Assembly (NCBI GenBank): GCA_027604505.1 | Contig: JADIIX010000085.1 | Coordinates: forward strand, 1 to 64,000 | Length of the DNA stretch: 64,000 bases | Direction of reading: 5' to 3' | Origin: Gonapodya sp. JEL0774 | Taxonomy: Eukaryota; Monoblepharomycota; Monoblepharidomycetes; Monoblepharidales; Gonapodyaceae | Shown: positions 25,030 through 37,843 of the stretch, piece by piece | Layout of the letters: the number at the start of each line of letters is the position of its first letter | Numbering within the stretch: position 1 is the first letter of the stretch | Made by a program: the position numbers and the translations under genes | The notes under the pieces: generated by a model | The model's input: only the letters and a program-made list of their open reading frames with translations | Told to the model about the DNA's origin: nothing | Database searches by the model: none

Positions 25030-26653
25030 ATGACTTCGAGCTCACGGAAGTACGATATCGTTCTCTACGGCATCACAGGGTATACGGGTGGAACTACCGC
25101 GCGCTACCTTTTGGAACATGCGCCTCCTTCGCTCCGGTTGGCCGTCGCCGGCAGATCAAAAGAGAAGGTGGAAGCCGCTTTGCACCGGGCTCTGGATGAC
25201 TCTGAGAGGTGGAAAAGGGAACAGATTGGTGTAATAGTTGCTGACGCGTCGAGTAAGGTGCGTTTCAATTGCATGAAAGCGATCTGCATCGTCACCGTTT
25301 GCGATCTCATCTGACCATGCATGTGTCGCGCAATTACAGGAATCCATAGATTCTATGGTTTCTCAAACTCGAGTCATCATAGCGAGGTCTGGTTTTTATT
25401 GGATGGTTGATTTATGCAAACGCTGACCTCATCGTCATGATCACTCAGCGTCGGGCCTTACGATATCCACGGAACTCCTGTTGTTGATGCTTGTGTTCGT
25501 TTCAGAACGGATTATGTTGATATTACCGTTGGTTCGACCCGTTCAAACTCTTGCAGATGTGAAGTCTCAATGGAAGTGAAATTTGACAGGGAGAATCTAT
25601 ATGGGTACGCAAGATGATCGATTGCTACCACGAGCCAGCCAAACAGAAGGGAATTATAATCGTACCAGCATGTGGTTTCGACTCGGTTCCGAGGTTTGAC
25701 CGCGCCTCACGATTCCACGCACTAGCTCATAACTAATGCGGCTTTTTTCATTCAGTGACCTGATAACTTACATTGCTGCTGGTGCTTGCGGAACCGACGT
25801 GGTTTCCGTGAACGTTACTCTGGCCTCCATTTCTGGGGGTGTTTCTCGGGGAACACTGGACTCCATCGCGGGGATCGTATCGACACCAATTTCCACCCTG
25901 CTTTCTTTTGTGGCGAACCCGTTCTATTTGAACCCTGCTGGAAGTATGTACTCGCTAAGCGCAATTGGCGGGCTCAGATCACTGAACACCGTTCTTGTAC
26001 AGTAATTCCCGGGAACAAAGACAGGCCATTTCCTCTACCGTTGCTCTACTATAACAATGATTTCAAAACCTGGCAAGTTCCTTTTGTTATGGCTGTTGCA
26101 AGTGGGTTATTCGGGGCAAGCCATGTCTCAACTCGCACTAATTTCTTCCCGCGGTGTTTCGCGATGTTCAGATGGCCCTGTTGTCAGAAGGACACACGCT
26201 CTGTTAGGCTACCCTTTTGGCCGCTTCGCATACGTGGAGACTCAGTCGGTACCTAATATTTTGGTTGCTCTCATCACCCTGTACTTCGCCTGGTGGGCCA
26301 GCGTTCTGTTCGCCATTCCTCCAGTTCTGTGGTTTTGCCAGCGCTTCCTCTTCCCTGCACCTGGTACCGGTCGCACCACTGGTGTCCAGGGTAGTGGGCA
26401 CGTGGAGCTCAAAGCAACCGCCACCAATTCGACCGGGAAGAAGGTTCATGCTACGTTCTACGGCCCATCGGACCCGGGGTACGCCGAAACACCAAAGTAT
26501 GTGGCCGAGTGCGCACTTGCATTGGTGACTCAAAGGAACGAGCTTCCTGGAGCTGCGAACCTTGGTGGGGGAGTGCTAACACCAGCGTCCGCTTTTGGCG
26601 ACGTTTTGGTGAACAGATTGAAGGCGGCGGGGAACACGATCGTTGTGGAGTAG
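25030..26653 (+). CDS. Saccharopine dehydrogenase-like oxidoreductase (SCCPDH / trans-acting enoyl reductase type)
   Basis: NAD(P)-binding reductase of the SCCPDH group, found on lipid droplets or membranes; exact substrate unknown. Exons read: 25030..25257, 25340..25386, 25449..25527, 25590..25693, 25756..25943, 26003..26101, 26172..26653; phases agree, 408 aa. The N-terminal Rossmann motif is YGITGYTGG. Later family signatures are restored by splicing: VGPYDIHGTPVVDACV, VDITGESIWVRKM, CGFDSVPSDLITY and MAVANGPVVRRTHALLGY. A C-terminal hydrophobic helix (ITLYFAWWASVLFAIPPVLW) suggests membrane or lipid-droplet attachment. The final domain has LGGGVLTPASAFGDVLVNRL, as in homologues. Tail-to-tail with the SUMT gene, 100 bp apart. 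Confidence 0.9.
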
Positions 26654-26753
26654 TATGCATGCATTACAGTGGTGACAAAATTGCAAATCACATACAATAA
26701 TTCTTTCTGCAACTTTCATGAATAAATGTTTGTAAGAACCGAGAATTCGACCG

Positions 26754-28366
26754 TCAACCGGACAGAGGGGTTTTGGGGACCATCGATATACCCCCCGCAG
26801 TCCATTGCACACTAATGCCACGCGAGTCCGCTTCAGCCAAGTCCTCCTTGTTTCCCGTACAAGTCCGATCCACTTTTGGCAGTGACCCAACGACACACTC
26901 CCAATCAGTCGCCACCCCAACAACCCTTCCCACTACAATTACGCTCTGATTTGTCACTGCTGGTACAGTAGCTTCCACCATATCAGCAATGTCGGCAAGA
27001 GTTCCCCTGACCACCCTCTGGTGTGGAGTTGTCGCACGTTCTACAAGAGCAACAGGTGTCTCTACTGGCCATGCGTCGTCCCTTCTCTTAATCAATCCCC
27101 GAACTACCGCACGAATCTCCTTCACACCCATCATGACGACCACGGTGCGGCCCCCGGCGGCGTATCCTGGCATTGCCGCATTCGAAACGCCATGCGAGCC
27201 GCTCTCAATCTTAGCAGTAACTACGCAAACCTCCCTAGCGACCCCACGATGTGTCACGGGGATCCCCGCGGCGGCCGCACCAGCCAGAGCAGATGACACG
27301 CCTGGAATCACCTGGACGGGGACAGGCGAAAACGGTGGGTATGCGGAATCATGACCGGGTGTCCCTGACTCAGGGTTCCCGCGAGTAAAGAAGTGAGCTT
27401 CTTCTAGACCACGGCCGAAGACAAAAGGGTCACCTCCTTTAAGGCGAACAACTCGGCGGGAGAGCGTGAGGTGGTGAAGAGAGAGCGAATTGAGGTCGCT
27501 TTGTACGGCATGTTGCTTCCCGCATGTTTTACTGGCGATGTGAAGGGGGACATGGGCAGGAATAAGCCTGCGCAGTTCCTGGAATGTGGTCGGAAAGAAA
27601 AGTACCCAGTGTGAAAAGTCACAAACTGTATTTGAACGAGAGCAGGACACACCTCGCTGACCAAACCGTCGCATATCACCGCTTCAGCTTCTTGTAGAGC
27701 TTTGTGCGCCGCGAGTGTCAGAAGCGCTGGGTCTCCGGGTCCTGCGCCAACGAGTATGACACAAGGACCGGGCAAAGGCGGTGCTAACAAAGAATCAGGG
27801 AGAGGAGTAACAGGTGATAGCGATGTGGTTGGTGAAGTCATTGACGCTGTCAGTAGTGGAGGGGAGATTTCGCGAGAATTCGGTTGGAAAAGTGATGGAG
27901 AGGATGGTGCATTGACGGAGCAGGTGGGAGACTCTGGTATGGAGGTAGAATCTGAGTAAGATTCATTTAAGTCCAGTGCAAGTCGCCTGGGAGCAGGGTG
28001 TCGAAGGCGGAGCGGGATCTTGATATCTTTGATTGACCCGGCGGAATGCGGTCGCTTCAACATATCCCTGACTCCACTGACTGCCTCTCCCAAATCGACT
28101 TCGATCTCTCTTTCTACCGATTCTGCTAGTGTTCGGACAAGAGTCAGGCTGATGGGCTCCATCTGACGAAACGATGTCAGTACCAGTTGTTCCAGTGCTT
28201 TCCGTGGGAGAAGTTCCACCATCCGCTGAAAATCCTCGGCTGATTCACGGTGAGAAGATTCCATGTCTTGAAAAGAAACTGGTGTAGCTGGTGGTGAAAT
28301 CACTGGTAGATGATGCGCGCTGTCTCCATTGCACGACATCAAACCAGCCGAATCGTTTGCCACCAT
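26754..28366 (-). CDS. MET1: Uroporphyrinogen-III C-methyltransferase (siroheme synthesis, MET1-like)
   Basis: SAM-dependent SUMT converting uroporphyrinogen III to precorrin-2, the first step to siroheme for sulfite reductase. Exons read: 27653..28366 and 26754..27578 (minus), joined in phase; 512 aa. The catalytic domain starts at about residue 200: ILVGAGPGDPALLTLAAHKA, ICDGLVSE, VVRLKGGDPFVFGRGLEEA, VIPGVSSALAGAAAAGIPVTH, VVMMGVKEI and TPVALVERATTP. About 25 extra residues interrupt the strand after FGRGLEEA. The ~190-residue N-terminal part is not an obvious Rossmann dehydrogenase; it carries a helical stretch (LPRKALEQLVLTSFR) that could be a relic of the siroheme-synthase dimer domain, then a Ser/Pro linker. 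Yeast Met1 likewise has an N-terminal extension. Confidence 0.93.
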
Positions 28367-28768
28367 TATTGAGCTGTATGGTCAGTTCTCCAGATCAGGT
28401 GACCTTGAAAAATGTCCGTTTTCGAAGCGCTCTTTCAATCAAATCGAAGTCTTGAAAAATTGTTCTTCCCTCGGAGAAATTTTTTGAGGAGATCGCGCGA
28501 TTTTGGTGACAGCGCCACAGCACAGGTCGGTGGCGTGTGCCCTACTTCCCTTGTCCTCGATGTCATCTGGAGCTGCACTTCTCGATTTCTTTCGTGTTTC
28601 TTCAGGCTCTTTTCTTTATCATGAATTCCGTCCGAAGTCGTTCGCAATGGCACTCGTTCAAATATCAGAGTCTGCCTGGGAATTTATTTACATATGTGCA
28701 CGTGCTACTCTGAAAGCGCGATAGATAAAAGTCACGGAGGTCAACCAACATCCAATGATCTGGTCGAA
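28367..28768. other. Intergenic spacer
   Basis: About 400 bp between the SUMT start (reading left) and the end of the hydrolase gene (arriving from the right). It contains the SUMT promoter and the hydrolase 3' end. Short ORFs here have no family features. Confidence 0.4.
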
Positions 28769-30697
28769 TCAAAACCGCGCCACTGTCCTCGCAAAGCTTC
28801 CAACACCCCCGAGGACGAATTTAAAGCCCATGGTTTGCATCTCATCGAATCCACGGATTACTCTGTCCTTCGCCTCATCAATGGACAACTCATATGCGCT
28901 TAAGCCGACGGGATCTTCACCCTTCCTCCATGAGCTCCCTTTGACGGTGCCGTGTGTCTCGCTTATGGAGTAAAATGAAACTCCAGGTTTCGGAGAAGTC
29001 ACCACATGCGGATACGAGATTGGTTCGCAGTGTGTTGTCATCGCCAAAACAAAGTTTGCGATGCGATTGTACGACATGTGCGTCTCAGCAGAATCAGGGA
29101 ATGTCGCTTGAAATACGTGAAACTAACACATTGTGGAAAATGATACTCAGCAATTCAGAAGGTCGCAAAGTTAACTCGCGACGCAAAACAGGCTTACGTC
29201 ATCTTCGAAAACGTCGCACGTGTAAATCAACTTCGCCAAGTCTGCCTCAGCAAGTACGCCATCCTCTTTCATTTCACGCAATTCTTTATCCATCTTGATG
29301 CCAAATACGAATCCGTCATCCCGAAGTCTTTCAAGTCCGCCAACGATGTTCATCATTGGGGGCAACAAGGGCCTCGGTGCACATTTTGCAGGGGGTTTGA
29401 AGCTGCAGTAGACGGGTGCGATATACGGGTGTGTGATCATGATATCTGGGTAATAAGCATAAAGGCGATGCCCGGGTCGACAGCTCTTGGCAAAACTTCC
29501 AAATGGAATGGTATCTTCCACAAGCCAAGCGATGTTGTTCAGTGTTTGAAGATGTTTCGACGACCTCAGCAACGTACCAGTTTCGAAGTTAGTGAAATGG
29601 CTGGGAGAGCTACCTTCCGGATCCATTGGTGCACTGAACAGAATACAACAGGCAGGCATCGGCGCTATCGGGTGATCTCGGAGCCATTGAACTGTCGTCA
29701 GCGAGAGGTTGGCACCAGCAGAGTCACCGGCAAAAATAATGTTGTTTGCAGGGATGTGAAGGGTTCGGATAAGGTACACATAGCACGATACAACATCTTG
29801 CAGAGCTGCGGGGAAGGGGTACTGATAGGTCGGACGGGATGAGGATTAGAACCCGGTGCTTCAGAGCCACGGTAGTGCCTCTTAGGGGTCTTACCTCGGG
29901 AGAGAGTCGATAATCAATCGCTGGTGTGACAAGAGCAGCGTTACACTAGAGTTTAATCAATGAGGTTTACTGGTACAGTCGTACAAACTCACCAAGAACG
30001 ACAGCGTCCACTCGATCGACGAATTGGACAGACATACCACGGTTGCCTATAGCACTACCCATGGTGAAGCCTCCCCCATGTCTGTCCGGTGACGAGATGA
30101 GATTGTGTGGATTCAACCCGAACCGGTAAACAATCCAGAAAAATGGACATTGCGAGCGAAAACGGCAACCCACAGTACTATCACAACTCTCTTGCGGGCC
30201 CAAAAAGCTTCGCCATCCCTGTCCACGTCCTCCCTCTTCTTCACCCACTCCCCATGGACAAATCCACCCTCCTCGTTCTCTTCGCGCGACCAACCCAAAT
30301 CCGTCATGTTCAGGCCATCATCTGCTCCCAGTCGTGGAAATTTCGCCGGTGATGCGGAGATATGTGGCGGGGTTGATCGCTCAATGAGACGCGCGCGATC
30401 TGGTGAGTCGGCGATATCTCGCATAAAGGTTGCAGGGCGTGATTGGCTCAAGGTGAGAAGATAGCGAATAACATGGGCGACGACTAGAGTTGGTAGGTAG
30501 AAAAAGAAGCGCGAATGAGATTGTCTGACGTTCAAAGCGATTGCTTCCATATTCGAACAATATAACTCACTGTACTTCCGTAGTGGCCATTTCCTGGGAG
30601 CTGGTGGGGGTGGGCCGACGACACAGTATCGAAACACGAGGAAAATGGCGTAGAAAGCAATGCGCACGAAGACAATGATGACGGCAGCGGTGAACAT
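28769..30697 (-). CDS. Membrane-anchored alpha/beta hydrolase (HSL/arylacetamide-deacetylase-like)
   Basis: Predicted serine esterase or lipase, probably ER or membrane bound. Exons read on the minus strand: 30174..30697, 29993..30081, 29895..29920, 29198..29821, 28769..29122; 538 aa with all phases consistent. The N-terminus has a signal-anchor helix (VIIVFVRIAFYAIFLVFRYC). Splicing restores KRVVIVLHGGGFTMGSA, the HGGG oxyanion motif of the HSL family, then VVLAIDYRLSPEYPFPAALQD. The nucleophile elbow is FAGDSAGANLS. The acid is probably the Asp in ERLRDDG and the base the His in DDFHVFQ, also restored by splicing. The C-terminal ~100 residues are longer than usual. One exon is only 26 nt. 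Candidate activities are steryl or acyl ester hydrolysis; substrate unknown. Confidence 0.88.
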
Positions 30698-30948
30698 GTG
30701 TTGTGATCTCGGAGTTGCATCCTTATATCTGTGGGCGAAGCGAATGAGTGCTTAGGGGTCCACCACCAACGTTTTGCAACGACGTTTTGCAGAACTCAGG
30801 CTGAGTCTACAGTCAAAATGTTTCCAACAGCTTTTATCGTTGGCTTCTTTCAAATTTATTCATGGTATTAGATGCAAGCGAAACAGTACACGAACAGGGG
30901 GGAATATACACAATAATAAGTCTGCATTATTAAATTACTGTAAATTTG

Positions 30949-33900
30949 CTATTGAAGTTCGTCGTCATCTGAGAGGTCGATCCGATGACTTCCCAGCTGG
31001 GTCAAGATTGGAAGGAACGCAGCAGCTTCCGGGGGTCGGGGCAACTGTTGTGTGGTTTCCGAGGCGAATGGTAAGCTCCGTCTTCGGTCACCCACATTGA
31101 AAGGATTTGTGGAGGTTCCTTCCGTGGGAACTACTCCAACAGGGCCACTCATATGAGCAGCGATCGCCATTCCACCAGCACCTCCTGCAGCAATGCCCGC
31201 ACCCCCACCAGCTACAATAGCCGCCATCCCTGGAACTCCTAAGCCACCTGAGTAGCCGACTCCTGATGCAGCCACGGACGTCATGCCAGTGGCAGCGCCA
31301 GCAGTTTGTCCCACAGCGACAGAAGTTGGAGCTAGCACCCCGCCTGCTCCAGCACCCGCCGTAGATGTGATCCCAGTTGCAACGCCAGCCGTTGCTGCGC
31401 TTGTCTTGGTCATGACACCCGCCGCCACCCCGCCTGCTGTCGCAACCCCAGTGGCTGTGGTTGCAGAACTACCTCCGGTAGTGGCCATTCCCACAGCAGT
31501 AGCGGCTGCTGAACCAGCGGTTTGAGTCATTCCCACGCTGCTGCCACCAACCACACCTCCAGCGGTTGCTGCTCCCGATGTCGCGCCACCACTTGTACCA
31601 GCTACACCCCCGGCTGTTGCAGTTCCAAAACTGACAGCCCCCGCGCCAGCATCACCAGGTGGAAGTAGCGCAATCGCTTTGCCAAAGTAGCTGTGCGAGA
31701 GAGTTGATTCAGAATAACTGATGACAGAATATCGGGAATGGGGAGAACTCACCCAGCATTGTTCGCGGTATAACCTGCGACGGCTATTGCGACAGCACCA
31801 GCAACCGCAACACAAACTCCCACGATTAGACCAACGTTGGTAGGAGGACCCTGGTTGAGGTTAGCGGTGTCGGTTGACGACGAAGGATTCGGGGTAGTGC
31901 TTGCGGTTGCAACACTGGGGGGATTGGAATTGGTTGCTGGTGGAGCTGCGGTCAATAGCAACATCAAGGATCAGCACCGTCATCAACATGAATGTCAATC
32001 AGCAAGTCAATACCAACGAGAAGCAGCGCTTGCGGAAGCTGGAGCAGCAGACGCCGGTGTAGGGATAGGATCCGGGGGAGCAGACGCCGGAGGTACGACT
32101 GATGCAGGAGGTGCAGACGCAGGGGCCGATACTGGAGCCACTACGGAATTAGGAACTTCTGAAGCGACTGCAGCCGTCGAAGTTGGATTCTTTGATCAGG
32201 TTCAAAGCAATTTGCGGGTAATAGGTGCCAGCGCATTTCTTTACCTGTGATTACGGCGGGAGGAGCGACAAGAGACAAGGGTGCTTGTGTTGATACCAAA
32301 GGCGGGGCGACGGTGGTCACTGGCGGTTGAATTGTTGAGGGAGATAACGCGGCTGTCACCACGGCAGTGGTAGGAGCTAGGGTGGTTGACGGAACTGCGC
32401 TAGTTGTTTCTAGTGAGGAGGTAAGTTGAATACTCGTTGAGATTTCCAGAGTTGTGGATGGTGGCAACGTCGAGGATGTAATGGCGGTGGAAGACGATAT
32501 GATGGTTGTTGTGAACGCAGTTGTGGAGGACGTGGTTTCAGATGTTGTAGACAACGTTGTCGAAGTCTGTGTTTCTGAAGAGGTCGTGGAACTAATTTTG
32601 GAGAGAAAGGTGAACGTTGTAGAGTGCGCGGTTGGTTACTGCAAAGACGGCACTGCAATTGTTCTCACTCGCCTCAAAGTGAAAGAAGTAGTTGCGGTTG
32701 TAGATGGCGTTTCGGTGCTTGTGGACCTGGTGGTAGAGCTCGGCGTCTCCGTGGTTGTGGAGCTGGACACGGTTAAGATGTTTAGTTGGTGAGCAACTGG
32801 ACGCAGTGAACTCGAAAATCAATTTTCCTCACGATTGCGTGTATGAAGTTGTTGTGGACGGTGTGAAAGTCACTGTCGAAGTGGTGCTCGGGGTGTACGA
32901 AGTAGTGCTTTTGTTTTCGAGTCCACATTCGGCTGGGGTGTCGTCAAAGTTCGTGATTCAAGAGAGAGTATAGGTGACCCAGACAAGGAAATGATGTCAC
33001 ACTCGATTCGGAAAAAATGGGCACACAACCGTGGGGTAACATACATTCAATGCGTTGAAGAAATAAATCGCCACAAGCAATAACAGAAAAGGGGCAGATG
33101 GAGCAGGTGAAAAAGACATTGCCAAGACGGTGGGGGTTACAAATCCGCAGATGGAATTGAAAACGAAAAGAGTCAAATATAAGTGGAGCGGTGGTTGAAT
33201 TGTGGGACATACGTGGACGCAGTGGTCGAGGTCAGAGTCTCCGAAGAGGTTGTTTGGGTTGTCAGAGTCGAAGTCGTTTGGGAGGTCGTGGACAACGTGG
33301 TCGAGCTCCGCGTTTCCGAAGACGTTGTCGAGCTTCGTTTGGAGAGGACGTGTACGAGTTGTGTGATTGGTTGTTGAATGTTCGAGCAATGTGGTATTCA
33401 CCTCAAAGTGAAAGATGTGGTTGTGGTCGTCGATGGAGTCACTGTACTTGTAGACCTGGTGGTGGAACTCTGTGTCACCGAGGAGGTCGATTGCGTGGTC
33501 AGACTTGAAGTTGTTTTCGAAGTTGTGGACAGTGTGGTTGAAGTTGTTGTCTCCGAAGAGGTGGTGGACCTTGATCACGGAGATTGCATTTTGGGTCATG
33601 TTAAAGTTGCGAACGCTTCAAGGGAGCTTATCGTGAGCTAGCCTCACCTCAGGGTCGAAGAGGTGGTCATTGTTGTCGAAACTGTTTGTGTCCTCGTCGT
33701 GGATGGTCTGATGAATTTGGTGGTAAGGTACCCAACATGTAATGTAAACACACATTCCACTCACGTGGTTGTGATGGATTTGGTAGTAGTCCTCGTCGCG
33801 GTTGATGTTACTGTGAAAGTCGTCGACGTAGTGGCACTGGACATGTGGAAACTGTGAACGCTGGCGAAACCCAGAAGTAGAGCGCACAGTTCATACGTTC

Positions 33901-34923
33901 GGCAATCACCATCGTTGCCTAGTTCGGGGAATACGTTTTCGTCGGTGTCTTTCCACGTTTGTCTTCAATTTCATTGCCAGCTCACCTCGCTCCACTCCCA
34001 GACACAAGGCGCCCGGAGCGAGAATGTTACAGTAATACAGCTGGGAACCTCTTAAATCACAGTAGAGGAGGTTTGGTGACAGTGTGCCGTCGACTTTGCC
34101 ACGCAGCCGGTTGTTTCTGTCGAAACATTCTCTCTCAAATGAACGTCACCACCACCTACGAGTGAACAACTACTGAAAGCGTACCTCGCGGAGAAAAACC
34201 TGAGGCTCGGTGCAGAGAGAAATGCGTCTGGTATAGTATCGGAAAATTGACTCCCGTCGAGAAAAAGAGTGAGGAGGTTTGGTAGGAACGCGAGCTCTGT
34301 CGGTATCCGTTGAACAATGGACGTATCCCTGAGATTCGGACAGGACAGGGACCATCAGAGGGACGTCAAAGTGGACTCCGATGTACGGGGCAAGTCTCAC
34401 ATGAGCATGATAGTCTGCAATCCTTGCAGGTTCGACAAGTCTGGAACACTTGTCACGGGATTGCTCCTGAAAGTGGAAACCAAGTTTACCACGAAATCGA
34501 TCGCTGCAAACGTGATCGTTGCGTCCCACGTACGAAAGATCCAAATACACCAGTTGTGTAAGAGTATTGATTTCATTCGGAATCGGTCCACTGGCCAAGG
34601 AGAGCGAAGGTTTTTCAAGGTTTGTTCCATCCGCCCATCAAAGAAACCCCGAAAGTCGGTCGGGGACACAACACTCACGCAATGCCCAATCCCACCAGCT
34701 CCAATCTGGTGATCCTATTGTTGGTACATTGGACAACCTGTCGCCCACTGATGGAATACGAAGGGCAACAGACCCCGTTGGTGGTTGGTTTTGCCCCGTT
34801 GGTCAGCATGGTGTCCACCACGGCGCAATCCGCCTGGCCCTCCACGAGTCGACCGAGAAGGCAGAGACAGAGGAGGATCCAGATGAGTTTCGCGGTGCGG
34901 TCGGGGGCTCGCCGGGGATCCAT
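30949..34923 (-). CDS. LRR surface protein with Thr/Ser mucin-like ectodomain, one membrane helix and low-complexity tail
   Basis: Predicted secreted/type I membrane protein. Resolved exons (minus): 34679..34923, 34534..34590, 34401..34466, 34185..34328, 33986..34116, a P/S/A-rich one near 32020..32177, 31753..31945 and 30949..31690. A signal peptide (LIWILLCLCLLGRLVEGQA) is followed by the family cap (ADCAVVDTML...CC...C), LRRs such as GPIPNEINTLTQLVYLDLS and IPTELAFLPNLLTLFL, and the C-terminal cap RGKVDGTLSPNLLYC. Between about 32240 and 33860 lies a Thr/Ser-rich region with degenerate TETPSSTT repeats, whose exons I could not place. The membrane helix is VGLIVGVCVAVAGAVAIAVA. The last exon codes a ~245-residue Ala/Gly/Thr-rich tail. 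Likely a glycosylated adhesin or sensor. The five N-terminal junctions are solid; the middle is approximate. Confidence 0.75.
32250..33860 (-). repeat. Degenerate Thr/Ser-rich coding repeats (mucin-like)
   Basis: The minus strand reads as long runs of Thr and Ser with recurrent TET.SSTT units; the plus strand shows GTGGTTGTGGA-type repeats. Several short introns probably interrupt the region. Such tracts are heavily O-mannosylated in fungal wall proteins. Confidence 0.65.
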
Positions 34924-35601
34924 CGCATGGAGTTCTCTCTTGTTCGGTTCCGGGAAAAAAGGGTGTGTGGCAGGTAGTGAAGGAACACCCAAGACTGAGG
35001 TGACGGTGGCGGCAGGAAAGAACAAAGTAACAGCGGAACCTCTCCAACCAAGAGTTTCTTGTGTTGAATATTAGCTGGATTAATTTTGATTTCGCGTTCG
35101 CTAGGGGTTGTGGGGGCAAGAGCTCTCGACCTTTTTGCATCCCGTTTTGGAATACCTACTATAAGTTGTGCCATATCCATTGGCCGGCTTGTCTGGACTT
35201 GTCCACACACAAACAAAGAAACAAACATAATCCGAACTCGGCGCTCACTCGTTTCGACCGCAAAATAAGAACCAATTCAACGGCTCGGCAACGGAAAGCA
35301 AAGATGCACTTTACTCGTCATTCATGCACATCGATTCCAAAATAGGAGCTCGTGGTGGGATACATTCTTACACTGCACGTGCCGGCAACCAAAGGAGCTC
35401 GACCGAGACTATTACCGACCCCTCCTTCAACGCAATGGGTAACAACAGTCCTTAATTTCAAATGTACATTGATGAATGATATATACGATGACATCTCCAA
35501 AGCCCACGCGTCAACGGGACCACCAAGCCACAAAACACATATCCACACAAACAAACAAACAACGCGCAAACACCACCCGCCCCCATACGCCGGCCATCTC
35601 T
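34924..35601. other. Intergenic region between LRR/mucin gene and MET2
   Basis: About 680 bp containing the promoter of the LRR gene (reading left) and the 3' end of MET2. No supported exon. A long A-rich run occurs further on, inside a MET2 intron at about 35858-35882. Confidence 0.4.
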
Positions 35602-37843
35602 TCACTCAAAGCCGATCCTATTCTCGAGATGTCCCTTGATGGCCCCTCCCACCGACTGAAGCTCAATGAGGAACGTGTCGTGGCCGAAAATGGAATCGAG
35701 CTCGTAGTATGTGACGTTCTTGTTGCCTGGGGACAAATTTGGGGCAAAGATGGTGGAGCGCACACGTCAGCCGAACGGAACTGAAACGACCCGCACACAA
35801 CTCAAACACACAGAACAGAATGAAAACAAAAATAATAGAGCACGGCCACATTTCCTAAAAAAAAAAAATTAAAAATTAAAACTCACCACCCTTTCTCAAA
35901 CACTCTGCAATCTCCCTCTGCTGCCACACTGGGAACAAAATGTCGCTCTGCACGCCCAGCACCAACACGGGGTGCCGGATAGCCTTGAGCCCCTCCACCA
36001 GATTGTCCGTGTCACGCACCGGATCGGTTTCTTCGTTCATGGACGCGGCAAACACCTCGGGGCTCGGCGACTCGCACTGGAAGCCAGATGTGGCGGGGGG
36101 AAGGCCTGTGGCAGACGACGCAGACGGAGCAGCGGGACCGGTCCCTGCACCCGCACCGACCTTGTTCGGGTCCACGGGGGGCGGGTGTGACATGTCGAAC
36201 AAGTCCATGGCTTTCGAAATGTAGAGCAGCGAGTTGGCGTCGTAGGTGAGACAGAACCTCTCCCCTTGGTGGTCCAGGTACGTCTCGACCAAAAAATCGG
36301 GGCACAATCCGACAGGCGCGGCGGGGTTGGCCCTCTTTCGGCCAAACCGCTTCTCCCACTCTGGTCCGGACCGGTACGTGATGGTTGCAATCTCCCGCGC
36401 CAGCTTCATGCCCACGTGAGGGGGAACGCCCTCGTAGTAGTGGCCGTTGGCGTAGTTGGGATCAGCCATGAGAACTTGGCGTTGTGTGTGGCGGACGGCG
36501 ATGGAGTAGGGGTGGGAGCGGGCGCAGGCGGATATGGAGATGAGGCGGGATACTCGGTGAGGGGCGTCGGCCGCAAGACAGAGCGACTGGTAGGGGATTT
36601 GGAATCATGAAGAAAAGAAGCGTTGTTGTTGTTGTTGCGTTTGTTTTTGTTTCGCAACGTCCAGCCGGGCTCTCCCTAAACGCACCTGCATACCACCCAT
36701 ACTGCTCCCCACACTAGCATGCAACTTGTCGATCCCCAAATAATCCAACAACCGCAGCTGCGCCCTCACAACATCGTGCACGGTAATGATGGGGAAATCC
36801 GACCCGTACCGTCTTCCCGTGGCCGGGTTCATTGAACTAGGGCCAGTTGATCCGTAGCAACCCCCGATGACGTTTGTGCAAATGACGAAAAACTTGTTCG
36901 TGTCGAGGGGTAAACCGGGTCCGATAAACTTCTCCCACCACCCGGGGTTACGGTTCCGATCGTGAGACTTGGCGTGTGATGATGCCGAGAGGCCCGTGTG
37001 CAAGAGGATGGCGTTTGATCTGTCGGCGTTCAAGTGGCCCCATGTCTCGTACGCGATGTCAAACTGCGGGAGCACGCCGCCGTGGACGAGGTTGAAGGGT
37101 TCCGACGAGTGGAAGACCGAGTAGCCCGAGACGATGCGGTCATATTGGGGTTCGGGACCCGAACCGCGGGGTTGGGGGAGAGACACGGAGGGGTTGGGGA
37201 TGGTGGTTGGGTTGGGGAGGGAGGGTTGGGGACGGGAGGGTTCAGGGAGGGCGACGGCGAACTGGGGGCCGTTGGGGCTGACAAAGGCTGCAAAGGTTGG
37301 TAGGTGGGAAGAATGTGGTCAGAGAGGGTGAACACAAACAAACAGGTGTAAACGCAGGCACCACCAGAGAGGAGGCACGCTCCAATGAGCAACGATTTTC
37401 CATCATCAAAAAATGCTGGTACCATGCGAGCCAAAACATGTAGCATTCACACAACGCTTCCTTGAGACGACGGTCCTGGCAATCCTCAGTTTCCACATGC
37501 ATTCCTCCCCGTTGGCCACGCACCACTCACATCGCTTCGAAACCCCGACTCCAGTATGGCTATCTCTGATTCTGAGCGCATAGTCTTTCGACTTCAAACA
37601 CGTTGATCTGGCCTGAGATGCGGCTGCTGCGGATGCCAAAGCATGCATGGGGCGGGACGAAGCCGGGAGCGAGGAGGCCGGCTGGTTGGCCGAGAGAAGA
37701 GCGGGAAGGCGGGCGAAAAAGGAACGTTGAGCGGGGGAGTAGGACATGATTGAATAAGGCGTTGGACGGAGAGAATTGAGGGCAAGAGGGGTGACGGAAG
37801 CAAAGCCGGGTGCAATAATAGATGAGGAAAGAATTGGGAGCAA
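35602..37843 (-). CDS. MET2: Homoserine O-acetyltransferase
   Basis: Alpha/beta-hydrolase-fold enzyme that acetylates homoserine with acetyl-CoA for methionine synthesis. Exons read: 37602..37843, 36686..37277, 35887..36586, 35602..35726 (minus); phases agree, 552 aa from the 37843 ATG. Motifs: [20 protein letters not shown], the nucleophile elbow [33 protein letters not shown] with the catalytic Asp, and FGHDTFLIE with the catalytic His in the last exon. The N-terminal exon is rich in Ser, Ala and Arg ([14 protein letters not shown]) and may be a mitochondrial presequence; its splice to the enzyme core (intron 37278..37601) is inference. A Gly/Ala/Pro-rich loop of about 35 residues is inserted before the C-terminal lid. 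Region is notably GC-rich. Confidence 0.9.

Noticed and set aside
29921-29945. Acceptor at about 29945 in the alpha/beta hydrolase gene
   Set aside because: It breaks reading phase with the strong GTGAGT donor; the acceptor at 29920 restores VVLAIDYRLSPE.
32454-33857. Val/Asp-rich plus-strand ORFs and His/Asn-rich minus-strand ORFs
   Set aside because: All are alternative readings of the Thr/Ser mucin repeats whose sensible frame is on the minus strand.
35858-35882. A-rich run as a possible retroelement poly-A tail
   Set aside because: It lies inside a MET2 intron, has no flanking duplication I could see and no element sequence beside it.
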